Assembly: GCF_003946045.1 (NCBI RefSeq)
Contig: NZ_RHNW01000004.1
Span: 124,001-188,000, forward strand
Reading direction: 5' to 3'
Source: Levilactobacillus mulengensis
GTDB lineage: Bacteria > Bacillota > Bacilli > Lactobacillales > Lactobacillaceae
DNA length: 64,000 nucleotides
In this document: positions 50,433-58,124 of the stretch, piece by piece
Layout: every line of letters starts with the position of its first letter
Numbering within the stretch: the first letter of the stretch is position 1
Translations under genes and position numbers: made by a program
Notes under the pieces: model-generated
Seen by the model: only the letters and a program-made list of their open reading frames with translations
Told to the model about the DNA's origin: nothing
The model's database searches: none

Positions 50433-51818
50433 ATTTTTTTTAGTAAAAACAGTAAAGTTTGGCGACTACTAATCGGACTGCTTAGTTTAGTCTTTGTGTT
50501 AGTTGTCAGCCAAGCTGCAACACCAGCCAAGGCGGCCACGCACAACGGGGCTGATTTCACCACCGCGGCTAGTGTCACGAACGGACCGGACTTTAAGCAT
50601 GCCGATACGGTTGACGTTCAGTACAAATTGGATTTTGGCAGCACGCCAATACATAGTGGGGACACCATCACGCTGGACTTTCCTGATAATTTAAAGGGGA
50701 AAAATCCGGGAGATACCTTTGATGTGACGGATGAAACCGGCCAAGTCATCGGGACGGCTGTCGTGTCCGATAAAGGTGTGGTCATTACCATGAACGGCGC
50801 ACTTGAGGGCAAGACGAATGCAAAATTAACGCTGAATATGGCCACCAAGTACCGTTACGATGATTCCGGCGAGAAGGACGTTGTTTTCCCATTGGAAAAT
50901 AACGGTAGCAGTACCTCCCAGATCAACATCGTGGAGAACGACGCTAACATGTCCAAGAAGGGGGTCCTGCAAGACGACGGGACCATCAAGTGGACGATCT
51001 TAGTTGACCGGCGTGAGATCGAAATGAAGAACCTGGACATCAAAGACACAATTGGCGATAACCAAGAACTGATCAAGGGTGTCACCGTCAGCAATGCCCA
51101 CTGGAACAGCAACACGAGCTATACCCGTGAAAAGCCAGCCATGACGGAAGGTACGGATTACGATGTAACCTATACCGACAAAGGGTTTGATTTGAAATTT
51201 AACGATACTGTAAATAACCTGGTCACGATTGATTACTACACCAAGGTAACCGACCCTTCACTGATTCATTCCGGCTATAAGTTCCGGAACAATGCCGTGA
51301 TGAGTTGGGGTGGCGGCACTTCCGGTGGTAAGAACTCGGAAGAAGCTAACGGGAAAGTTTCCTCTTCTACCGGGAATAGCGGTTCCGGTGGCGGTGACGT
51401 CAACGAGACCGACGAAGAGGACCCGGACGAAGACACCGGGACCATCGATGTTGATGAAGGGACCGAAACGGACGAGGAAGAAGCCGCCCGCGAGGAAGAA
51501 GAACAGGAAGCAGAAGAAAAGGAAGAGGCAGCCAAGGAAGCTGCTAAAGCCAAGAAGAAAGCTGCCAAGAAAGCCGCTGCCAAGAAAGCGGCTGCTAAGA
51601 AGGCTGCCGCCGCCAAGGCTAAAGCCGCAGCTGCCAAACCGGCCGTATCCAAGGCAACCGCAACGCAGACGCCTGGGACCACGACGACCCTGCATCACAC
51701 GAACGCCAACACCAAGTTACCGCAAACCAAGGACGCTAATGGCCGTGTTGCCAGCATCCTCGGGGCAACGGTCTTCTTGGCAACGCTGGGTAGTGCTGTG
51801 ATTCGCCGGCATTTCTAA
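50433..51818 (+). CDS. Sortase-anchored collagen-adhesin-like protein with no canonical start codon
   Basis: The frame from 50433 reads IFFSKNSKVWRLLIGLLSL and continues to a signal-peptide cleavage at AKA-A, so the signal peptide needs this upstream part. GGGAGGGGA (50425-50433) is followed by eight T and AGTAAA, yet no ATG, GTG or TTG lies in frame between a TAA at 50415 and a GTG at 50496, which is inside the signal peptide. Residues after cleavage form two adhesin beta domains (DTITLDFPDNLKGKNPGDTF, GTIKWTILVDRREI) like collagen-binding/SdrG-type proteins. An acidic then Ala/Lys-rich helical stalk follows, then LPQTK, a membrane helix and IRRHF. Initiation at a rare codon, a start-codon mutation or sequence error are possible. 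Confidence 0.75.
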   Translation: MFFSKNSKVWRLLIGLLSLVFVLVVSQAATPAKAATHNGADFTTAASVTNGPDFKHADTVDVQYKLDFGSTPIHSGDTITLDFPDNLKGKNPGDTFDVTDETGQVIGTAVVSDKGVVITMNGALEGKTNAKLTLNMATKYRYDDSGEKDVVFPLENNGSSTSQINIVENDANMSKKGVLQDDGTIKWTILVDRREIEMKNLDIKDTIGDNQELIKGVTVSNAHWNSNTSYTREKPAMTEGTDYDVTYTDKGFDLKFNDTVNNLVTIDYYTKVTDPSLIHSGYKFRNNAVMSWGGGTSGGKNSEEANGKVSSSTGNSGSGGGDVNETDEEDPDEDTGTIDVDEGTETDEEEAAREEEEQEAEEKEEAAKEAAKAKKKAAKKAAAKKAAAKKAAAAKAKAAAAKPAVSKATATQTPGTTTTLHHTNANTKLPQTKDANGRVASILGATVFLATLGSAVIRRHF

Positions 51819-51944
51819 GTTAACTGAGTGATTGCTGTGAGACTTGCCGTTGGGTGGGCCTCACTTTTTTGTTGTGGTTAACGGTTGACTGTTCGGCTAG
51901 TTTAGCGGTCGAAAGACTGACTCGTCAAGTGTGGCAAAAGTCAC

Positions 51945-51957
51945 AAGCTCTGCTATA
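51945..51957 (+). promoter_or_regulatory. Extended -10 of the P-type ATPase gene
   Basis: TGCTATACT, an extended -10, lies about 40 bases before the start codon. No good -35 is needed for this type and none is obvious. Confidence 0.5.
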
Positions 51958-51994
51958 CTCGACCTATAAAGAAAACAATGGGGAGGGGAATTTT

Positions 51995-53788
51995 ATGCAA
52001 CAACTCCGTCAGTACAAACAATTTTGGTTTGTTATCATTCTAGGAGTCATTGCCTTATGGCTCCAATTTGTGAATCACCAAGCGGGTTATGCACAAATTC
52101 TGATTACCGGATTGGGTATTTTACTGGCTCTACTGATGTTTATTGAGATGGTTAAGACGTTGCGGTCAGGGAAATTTGGGGTGGACCTGCTCGCGATTAC
52201 CGCGGTTGTTGCCACGTTAGCGGTTGGCGAATACTGGGCGGCATTGATTGTTCTGTTGATGCTGACCGGTGGTGACGCGCTGGAAGACTTTGCCGCGCGG
52301 CGGGCCAACAGTGAGTTGCAGGAACTCCTTAATAACTCGCCCCAGTCGGCGCATAAGGCGGATGGTGATACGATTACGGACGTTGCCATCCAGACGGTCG
52401 TCGTGGGTGACCGATTGCTGGTTAAACCTGGCGAGGTCATGCCCGTCGATGGCACGCTAGAGACCGGTCCAACCACGGTCAACGAGTCCTCACTGACCGG
52501 TGAAGCCCGGCCAATTGAGAAACAAGCCGGTGACACCGTCATGTCCGGGAGCGTCAACGGGGAGGCATCGGTCTACCTGATGGCCGACCAGACGGCCGAT
52601 AACAGTCAGTACCAAAATATTGTGCGGCTGGTTAAGCAGGCCGAATCACAACCGGCCAAGTTTGTGCGGATGGCCGACCGTTACGCCGTGCCATTTACCC
52701 TGCTGGCTTACGTGATTGCGGGAATTGCCTGGTATCTGTCCGGCGATCCTGTCCGGTTGGCGGAAGTGTTGGTTGTGGCCTCACCGTGTCCCCTGATTCT
52801 GGCGGCGCCGATTGCCCTGATTTCGGGGATGAGCCGGGCCAGTCGAAATGGGATTATCGTTAAAACGGGGACCACATTGGAAAAATTGGCGCAGGTCAAG
52901 ACGTTTGCGTTTGACAAGACCGGGACCATCACCCAAGGAAAATTGGTGGTCGATAAGGTCGTTCCGGTGACGGCTGTGCCAACTGAAACGCTCCTACAAT
53001 TAGCAGCGAGTGCGGAACAACATTCTGGACACGTGCTGGCGCAATCCTTAGTGGCCGCGAACACCGAACCCCTGCTGGTGGCGACGGACGTGAAGGAAAC
53101 CACGGCACAAGGGGTCGTGGCCACCATCAACGGCCAAGTTGTCCGGGCCGGGAAGGCGTCCTTTGTGACCGATGATCCGGTCAAGAAGCCGGACCAAACG
53201 GCGGTTTATGTCTCTGCCGCTGGGGTCTATCAGGGTTACGTGAGTTTCAGTGATCAGGTCCGGCCGGAAGCGGCCCAGACCATGACCGACCTGCATCATC
53301 TGGGCGTCGGCAACCTCCTCATGATTTCCGGGGACCGCGAACCGATTGCCAAACAGATTGCGGGTGAAGTCGGGATCGACCAAATTCACGCCGAATGTTT
53401 GCCAGCGGATAAGATTCAGGTGTTGGCGGACTTACCCGCGGAACACCGGCCAGTTGCCATGGTCGGTGACGGGATCAACGATGCGCCATCCTTAGCGACC
53501 GCCGATGTCGGTATCGCCATGGGGGCACACGGAGCCACCGCGGCCAGTGAATCCGCTGATGCGGTTGTCCTGAAGGATGACTTGACGCGGGTCAGCACGG
53601 CCCGGGCGATTGCCCACGATACCATGCGGGTCGCCAAACAAGCCGTGATGATTGGGATTATCATCTGTACGGTCCTGATGCTGATTGCCAGTTTCGGGGT
53701 CATTCCAGCCATCATTGGGGCGGTGTTCCAGGAAGTGGTGGATACGGTCACCATCCTCTACGCCCTTCGCGCCCGGACTGACCGGTAA
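51995..53788 (+). CDS. Heavy-metal P1B-type ATPase with SPC motif
   Basis: 597 residues; the ATG at 51995 follows GGGGAGGGGA, so the longer frame from 51854 is rejected. Actuator motif SLTGEARP, membrane metal site VVASPCPLIL (about residue 262), phosphorylation site FDKTGTITQGK (about 306), nucleotide-domain HSGHVLAQ in place of the usual HP dipeptide, and GDGINDAPSL (about 490). There is no N-terminal metal-binding domain. The SPC motif is characteristic of P1B-4 pumps, which export Co, Fe, Zn or Ni, whereas Cu and Cd/Zn/Pb pumps have CPC/CPH. Metal choice is therefore inferred. Near a multicopper oxidase and CadD. Confidence 0.9.
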   Translation: MQQLRQYKQFWFVIILGVIALWLQFVNHQAGYAQILITGLGILLALLMFIEMVKTLRSGKFGVDLLAITAVVATLAVGEYWAALIVLLMLTGGDALEDFAARRANSELQELLNNSPQSAHKADGDTITDVAIQTVVVGDRLLVKPGEVMPVDGTLETGPTTVNESSLTGEARPIEKQAGDTVMSGSVNGEASVYLMADQTADNSQYQNIVRLVKQAESQPAKFVRMADRYAVPFTLLAYVIAGIAWYLSGDPVRLAEVLVVASPCPLILAAPIALISGMSRASRNGIIVKTGTTLEKLAQVKTFAFDKTGTITQGKLVVDKVVPVTAVPTETLLQLAASAEQHSGHVLAQSLVAANTEPLLVATDVKETTAQGVVATINGQVVRAGKASFVTDDPVKKPDQTAVYVSAAGVYQGYVSFSDQVRPEAAQTMTDLHHLGVGNLLMISGDREPIAKQIAGEVGIDQIHAECLPADKIQVLADLPAEHRPVAMVGDGINDAPSLATADVGIAMGAHGATAASESADAVVLKDDLTRVSTARAIAHDTMRVAKQAVMIGIIICTVLMLIASFGVIPAIIGAVFQEVVDTVTILYALRARTDR

Positions 53789-53798
53789 CGTTTGCTTC

Positions 53799-53978
53799 GC
53801 CTGCGGTGGTTTAAGCAGGCTAACCCAAGGGGACCGGCTGAAGCCAAAGAGCGGTCTTCAGCCTCATTTCCAAGCCTCATAAAAGGCATGAGTCTTGAAA
53901 ATGTCCATGGTGTAAGGCCGAGGAAAACGCTCGGTCTAACGCCATTTTCATGGGTAAGCAGACTTAACCACCTCCGGC
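53799..53978 (+). repeat. R1 cloverleaf-like repeat, copy R1-8 (variant)
   Basis: GCC...GGC ends and outer arms GGTGGTTTAAGC and the roughly complementary GACTTAACCACC. Hairpins GGCTGAAG/CTTCAGCC; CAAGCCTCAT/ATGAGTCTTG in place of CTTTGAG/CTCAAAG; ATGGTGTAAGGCCGAG with CTCGGTCTAACGCCAT, which pairs with two wobbles and one mismatch. Confidence 0.75.
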
Positions 53979-54046
53979 TAACGTTCCGGGTCAGTCGCTT
54001 GTTCCAGTTGTTGATTGGGGTGGTTGGAATTGAAATCTTAGAATCA

Positions 54047-54098
54047 TCGACCTAACACCATCGACACGGGATTCCATAGGGACTCACCTCCGGCTACC
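54047..54098 (+). repeat. R1/R2 right-end fragment
   Basis: AACACCATCGACAC and CACCTCCGGCTACC match the right third of R1-8/R2; the left part is absent. Confidence 0.5.
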
Positions 54099-54142
54099 GT
54101 TACCGTTCAGTCGTTTGTTCCAGTTGTCTGACTTGATGTAGC

Positions 54143-54221
54143 AATGTCCATGGTGTAAGGCCGAGAAAAACGCTCGGTCTAACGCCATTTTCATGGTTAA
54201 GCCTGCTTAACCACCTCCGGC
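54143..54221 (+). repeat. Partial duplicate of R1-8 right half
   Basis: Starting AATGTCCATGGTGTAAGG, this block repeats 53899-53978 almost base for base, including the fourth hairpin and the CCACCTCCGGCTA end. A direct duplication of half an element. Confidence 0.7.
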
Positions 54222-54332
54222 TACCGTTACCGTTCAGCCGTCTGTTCCAGCTGTTCCAGTTGTGAAAAACTAGATAGCTGACGGGCTGTTCTTTTAGGAA
54301 TCGCCTTTTACAAATAATTTAATAACACAAAC

Positions 54333-54368
54333 GAAGCATCTAGACGGAACTGGTCTGGGTGCTTTTTC
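54333..54368 (+). terminator. Intrinsic terminator before the multicopper oxidase
   Basis: AAGCAtCtAGAC pairs with GTCTgGgTGCTT followed by TTT. Confidence 0.7.
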
Positions 54369-54491
54369 ATTTGCTAACGGTTTCTCGGGGTGGAACGTGG
54401 CGTTCGTGAGTGGAGACTTTTTCTTCCTTCGTGAATGCGGTATCATTGAGACAGATACATTTGCTTAAATAATCGAAGAGGAGTCCGAAAA

Positions 54492-56027
54492 ATGACAAAA
54501 TCAATCCATACTGATTATTTCTTTGATGAAACAGCTTATAACACGCATGATGGGGGCTATGTTCCCTTAGAGGAACCCGATGTGCCGCAACAGCCACTGC
54601 GGGTGCCACCCCTTTTGAAGCCGGATAAGGAAACGCCGACGGATACTTACTACACGGTCGTTGCCCAGACCGGTGAAACGCAGTTATTGCCTGGTAAGAA
54701 GACCAAGACTTGGGGCTACAATGGCTCTTTGTTGGGGCAAACGATTGTTTTTGCCAAGGGCAAGACGATGCATATTGATTTGAAAAATGAATTGCCTGAA
54801 CTGACCACGTTCCACTGGCACGGGTTGAACGTTCCAGGTCCTTACACCGATGGCGGTTGCCACGCCCCGGTTTATCCCGGGAAGACGCGCCACATTGATT
54901 TCAAGGTTGACCAACCGGCCGCCACGCTGTGGTTACACGCGCATCCGTGTCCATCAACGGCGGAACAAGTTTGGCACGGCCTGGCTGGTTTAGCGCTGGT
55001 CACGGATGAAACGGAAGCTAAGTTGCCGTTCCCACACAATTATGGGGTCGATGACATTCCGTTGGTTTTGCAAGACCGCCGTTTCCACGAAGATAACCAG
55101 TGGGATTACGAGGCCGACTACGATCCAGATGGGGTTCAAGGTCCGACGGCCATGATCAACGGGACCATCAATCCTTACTTTGATGTCACCACGCAACGGC
55201 TACGGTTACGGATTTTGGACGGGGCCAACCGGCGTGAATGGCGGTTACACTTTAGCGATGACCTGCCATTTACGCAAATCGCTTCCGATGGTGGCGTGAT
55301 GCCAGAACCCGTTGAATTCACCCACTTGATGTTGACCTGTGCGGAACGGGCCGAAATTATTGTCGACTTTGGCAAGGTGACGCCGGGCCAAACTGTCACG
55401 CTGTACAGCGATGATGTGCCGTTGGTTCGTTTCCGGGTCCACGATTTTGAAACAGACGACACCCAGTTGCCAGACCACCTGGTTGATATTCCAAACCCAG
55501 ACGTGACACCTGATACGCCAGTCCGCAAGGTTGTGATGTCCGGGATGGATGAAGCCGTCATGATGGACGGGAAGAAATTTGAAATGCAACGGATCGACGC
55601 CCGGCAAAAAGTCGGTAACGTTGAGCTCTGGGACATTACCAACACCAATGATATGGACGCCGGTATGGTTCACCCGTTCCACATGCATGGGACCCAGTTC
55701 CTAGTATTGTCACGGAACGGCCACGAACCTTATGCCAACGAACACGGCTTGAAGGATACGGTCGGCGTCAACCCAGGCGAAACGGTTCGAATCAAGGTTT
55801 GGTTCGAACACACCGGGGTCTACATGTACCACTGCCACATCATCGAACACGAAGACGGTGGCATGATGGCGCAAATTGAGGCTTACGACCCAGACCATCC
55901 ACAGACGTACAAGCTGATGGATATGGACACGTTAATGAATGCGGTCGCAGAAGAACGCGGGATTGACGTGAAGGACTTGAAGCTGCCTGGGATGAGTTCT
56001 TATGAGAAAATGGGTATGAAGATGTAG
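54492..56027 (+). CDS. Multicopper oxidase (laccase/SufI-like)
   Basis: 511 residues, three cupredoxin domains. All four copper motifs are intact: HWHG (about 107), HAHP (about 148), HPFHMHG (about 393) and HCHIIEHEDGGM (about 446). The final Met after EHEDGG is the likely axial ligand of the type 1 copper. No signal peptide is present, so it is probably cytoplasmic, as for related lactobacillar enzymes reported to oxidise phenolics and biogenic amines. It may also act in copper or manganese handling. A P1B ATPase precedes it. Its TAG stop is followed two bases later by an R3 element. Confidence 0.93.
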   Translation: MTKSIHTDYFFDETAYNTHDGGYVPLEEPDVPQQPLRVPPLLKPDKETPTDTYYTVVAQTGETQLLPGKKTKTWGYNGSLLGQTIVFAKGKTMHIDLKNELPELTTFHWHGLNVPGPYTDGGCHAPVYPGKTRHIDFKVDQPAATLWLHAHPCPSTAEQVWHGLAGLALVTDETEAKLPFPHNYGVDDIPLVLQDRRFHEDNQWDYEADYDPDGVQGPTAMINGTINPYFDVTTQRLRLRILDGANRREWRLHFSDDLPFTQIASDGGVMPEPVEFTHLMLTCAERAEIIVDFGKVTPGQTVTLYSDDVPLVRFRVHDFETDDTQLPDHLVDIPNPDVTPDTPVRKVVMSGMDEAVMMDGKKFEMQRIDARQKVGNVELWDITNTNDMDAGMVHPFHMHGTQFLVLSRNGHEPYANEHGLKDTVGVNPGETVRIKVWFEHTGVYMYHCHIIEHEDGGMMAQIEAYDPDHPQTYKLMDMDTLMNAVAEERGIDVKDLKLPGMSSYEKMGMKM

Positions 56028-56028
56028 A

Positions 56029-56151
56029 GAGTGCGGAACAGGGCGGTTAGGTCCTGAGCATTAGAGGAATAAGGTGTCCTGCTCGGCAAGGCCGAGTAGG
56101 GCACCTTATTTTTCTAAGCGCAGGGACCTGCCCTGTGTAGCACGTTTCGGA
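56029..56151 (+). repeat. R3 structured repeat, copy R3-2 (directly after the multicopper oxidase stop)
   Basis: Starts GAGTGCGGAAC and ends GTGTAGCACGTTTCGGA. Outer stem CAGGGC plus AGGTCC pairs with GGACCT plus GCCCTG; constant GAGCATTA and CTAAGCGCAGG flank AATAAGGTG/CACCTTATT, topped by CTCGGC/GCCGAG, then TTTTTCT. The stems share no sequence with R3-1 but keep the same layout. Confidence 0.78.
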
Positions 56152-56154
56152 TAA

Positions 56155-56277
56155 GAGTGCGTCGAAGGGCGGTTAGCTGGCGAGCATTAACGGCATTAAG
56201 TGAATGACCCCGGGCCTGGGTCGTTTGCTTAATGGTGTTAAGCGGAACCAGTTGCCCGATAGTAGCACGTTTCGGAG
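56155..56277 (+). repeat. R3 structured repeat, copy R3-3 (tandem with R3-2)
   Basis: Starts GAGTGCG and ends TAGCACGTTTCGGA. Outer GGGC...GCTGG pairs with CCAG...GCCC; GAGCATTA and TTAAGCGGA are the constant parts; CATTAAG/CTTAATG and GACCC/GGGTC form the inner stem. It follows R3-2 after three bases. Confidence 0.7.
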
Positions 56278-56449
56278 GACGCAGGTTTCCGGACAGATTG
56301 GCGAGAGCAAGGTTAACGGGTTCAGACAGTCTAGTCAGCAACAGGCAAATTACCGTAGTGAAATGGAATATCACCTAAATAATATTGAATACGAATGATA
56401 CTTAGCGGATAATATATGCCGTGAAAAATAAATATTTGGAGGAGATTTC

Positions 56450-56986
56450 ATGGAGTTGAAACGACGTGGTATTTTATTGGTTCTAGTTTTGTCAATGATA
56501 TTCGGGGTAGGAATGATGACGAGTTCATCGAATCAGGTGGCCTTTGCTAAGACGCGAAGAACAATGAAGACCTTTCCCAAGAGCATTCGGGGGACTTGGT
56601 ATAGTTATCAGGATCATAAAATGTCTCGGACTAAAATTACAGCAAAAAAAATTGTTAGTGATGGCTATGTATATCGATTACACTCACGAAAGGTAACCTA
56701 TGTTGTGAAAAATAACGCTAAGATGAAGCATCCATCTTGGGTTACAGCTGGAATGATAACTCTTAGTAATAAAGAACGTTGGGTAAACGTGATGGGATGG
56801 TATCAAACAGCAGGTGATGGCAGCTCCTACCGGAAAGTGACACATAAATTAGCTGGTCATAAACACAGCATTCTACAAGTATCTGTTGGTGCAGAATTTT
56901 GGACATATAGTCATGGCTATCATAGCAAGCATTTGGCCAAGAAGTATGGCAATCACTACTTTAAAGGCGAACGTATAAATAAATAA
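56450..56986 (+). CDS. Small secreted protein, GTWY-motif family, paralogue 7
   Basis: 178 residues with TTGGAGGAG upstream. Signal peptide of about 33 residues ending AFA-K. The mature part contains TFPKSIRGTWYSYQDH, an exact P-K-S-x-R-G-T-W-Y family signature, then RTKITAKKIVS in the same order as in the 4.7-7.0 kb cluster. The rest diverges and is rich in His, Lys and Tyr (HYFKGERINK at the end). It is 48 kb from the other members and more A/T-rich than its neighbours. Located between the multicopper oxidase and the ArsR/CadD pair. Function unknown. Confidence 0.78.
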   Translation: MELKRRGILLVLVLSMIFGVGMMTSSSNQVAFAKTRRTMKTFPKSIRGTWYSYQDHKMSRTKITAKKIVSDGYVYRLHSRKVTYVVKNNAKMKHPSWVTAGMITLSNKERWVNVMGWYQTAGDGSSYRKVTHKLAGHKHSILQVSVGAEFWTYSHGYHSKHLAKKYGNHYFKGERINK

Positions 56987-56996
56987 TCGCAAACAA

Positions 56997-57032
56997 AAAA
57001 CCGTTTGGAACGTCCATTCCAAACGGTTTTAA
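56997..57032. terminator. Bidirectional terminator between paralogue 7 and ArsR
   Basis: AAAACCGTTTGGAA pairs perfectly with TTCCAAACGGTTTT; the ArsR stop codon overlaps its end. Confidence 0.9.
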
Positions 57033-57367
57033 TGTCCATGTGTTTTCCCACGCAACACGTGATCAACGTGCGCCAGGGTTTCGTTAACGATATCTAAAAT
57101 ATGGGGATCATCGAGTTGGTAAAAACTCTGTTTGCCCACGCGACGTGAGGAGACTAACTGTTCCTTTTTAAGCATGGCCAACTGGTGGGAGACCACGGAT
57201 TGTTCCGCTGCCAGTAGGGTGCTGAGCTCGCTGACGTTGAGTTCCCGTTGTTCCAGCAAGTAGAGAATTTGCAGACGGGTCGTATTGCTTAATAATTTAA
57301 AAATGTCCTGGGACGCACCCAGCGCGGGTTCAGTGATTAAATGCACGTTTTCAGTAATATCTGTCAT
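57029..57367 (-). CDS. ArsR/SmtB-family metal-sensing repressor (CzrA-like)
   Basis: 112 residues; the ATG at 57367 follows AAAGGAG, which lies inside the longer frame starting at 57388. [23 protein letters not shown] with wing [15 protein letters not shown]. The C-terminal helix has [17 protein letters not shown], which is Asp-x-His-x10-His-x2-His, the alpha-5 metal site of SmtB/CzrA-type Zn(II)/Co(II) sensors. The ELCVCD cysteine box of Cd/As sensors is absent. A His-containing tail (KTHGH) follows. It is divergent from CadD, which it should repress until metal binds. Confidence 0.92.
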   Translation of the reverse strand: MTDITENVHLITEPALGASQDIFKLLSNTTRLQILYLLEQRELNVSELSTLLAAEQSVVSHQLAMLKKEQLVSSRRVGKQSFYQLDDPHILDIVNETLAHVDHVLRGKTHGH

Positions 57368-57385
57368 GAAAAAGCTTGCTCCTTT

Positions 57386-57425
57386 CATATGAACGTGATA
57401 ACATATGTTGTAGATAACATGTGTA
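57386..57425. promoter_or_regulatory. ArsR-type operator region between arsR-like and cadD-like genes
   Basis: Direct copies ATAACATATGTTG and ATAACATGTGTA, with CATATG at 57386-57391 and the palindrome AACATATGTT at 57400-57409, between the two start codons. AT-rich dyads here are typical ArsR-family binding sites. Confidence 0.6.
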
Positions 57426-57438
57426 AAGGGATGAGTTC

Positions 57439-58041
57439 ATGATGAAGACGATTTTAACCGGGGTGACGGCGTATATCTCCACCGGGTTAGACTACTTAAT
57501 TATTCTAATGGTAATCTTCGGCCGCGTAAAGCACCAAGACCGCTGGCTGGTCCTAATCGGGGATTTTTTAGGGACCATTGTGCTGGTCGGGAGCTCGTTA
57601 GCCATCGCGTTTTTCCTGGGCTTCGTGCCCGCGCCGTGGCTACTGGGCTTTCTGGGATTGATTCCAATTTACTTGGGAATCAAGCTCTGGGTGGCCGGGG
57701 ATGACGATGATACCGACGCCATCGCGGCCAAGGTCGCTGATCCGAAACGCCTGATTGGCAGTGTGGCGTTGATTACCATGGCAACCTGTGGGGCGGATAA
57801 CGTGGGTATCTATGTCCCACTCTTCACCACGGTTGCGCCGGCCACGATACCGCTAATTTTACTGACGTTTGCCGTGATGGTCGTGATTTTCTGGGAAATT
57901 GGCTATCGGTTGGCCTGCCTGCCCAAGGTGGCGGATGTTTTGGAAAAGGAAGGGCGCTACATTACGATTGCTGTGTACATCCTGATTGGGCTGTACATCT
58001 TATGGGACAGTGGGACGTTCCAGCATTTGTTAGCCCTGTGA
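57439..58041 (+). CDS. cadD: CadD-family cadmium/cation resistance transporter
   Basis: 200 residues, five to six membrane segments. The start TAYISTGLDYLIILMVIF, the cytoplasmic acidic loop AGDDDDTDAI, and MATCGADNVGIYVPLF with FWEIGYRLAC match CadD proteins, which export or sequester Cd2+ in staphylococci and lactobacilli. The Asp and Cys/Asn in the membrane segments are the likely metal contacts. The divergent CzrA-like regulator suggests response to Zn/Cd. Monocistronic; ends at a bidirectional terminator. Confidence 0.9.
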   Translation: MMKTILTGVTAYISTGLDYLIILMVIFGRVKHQDRWLVLIGDFLGTIVLVGSSLAIAFFLGFVPAPWLLGFLGLIPIYLGIKLWVAGDDDDTDAIAAKVADPKRLIGSVALITMATCGADNVGIYVPLFTTVAPATIPLILLTFAVMVVIFWEIGYRLACLPKVADVLEKEGRYITIAVYILIGLYILWDSGTFQHLLAL

Positions 58042-58061
58042 TAGTGGAACAGTCTTCATGA

Positions 58062-58100
58062 AAAAAGCGACACCCGCAATTTTGTGGGCGTCGCTTTAAT
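58062..58100. terminator. Bidirectional terminator between cadD-like and YeiH-like genes
   Basis: AAAGCGACaCCC pairs with GGGcGTCGCTTT. Confidence 0.85.
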
Positions 58101-58124
58101 TGTGTTGTCAGTTTAAAAGAGTGG

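Noticed and set aside
52087-52557. Long minus-strand frames within the P-type ATPase
   Set aside because: They overlap a complete P1B ATPase with intact motifs and have no start signals.
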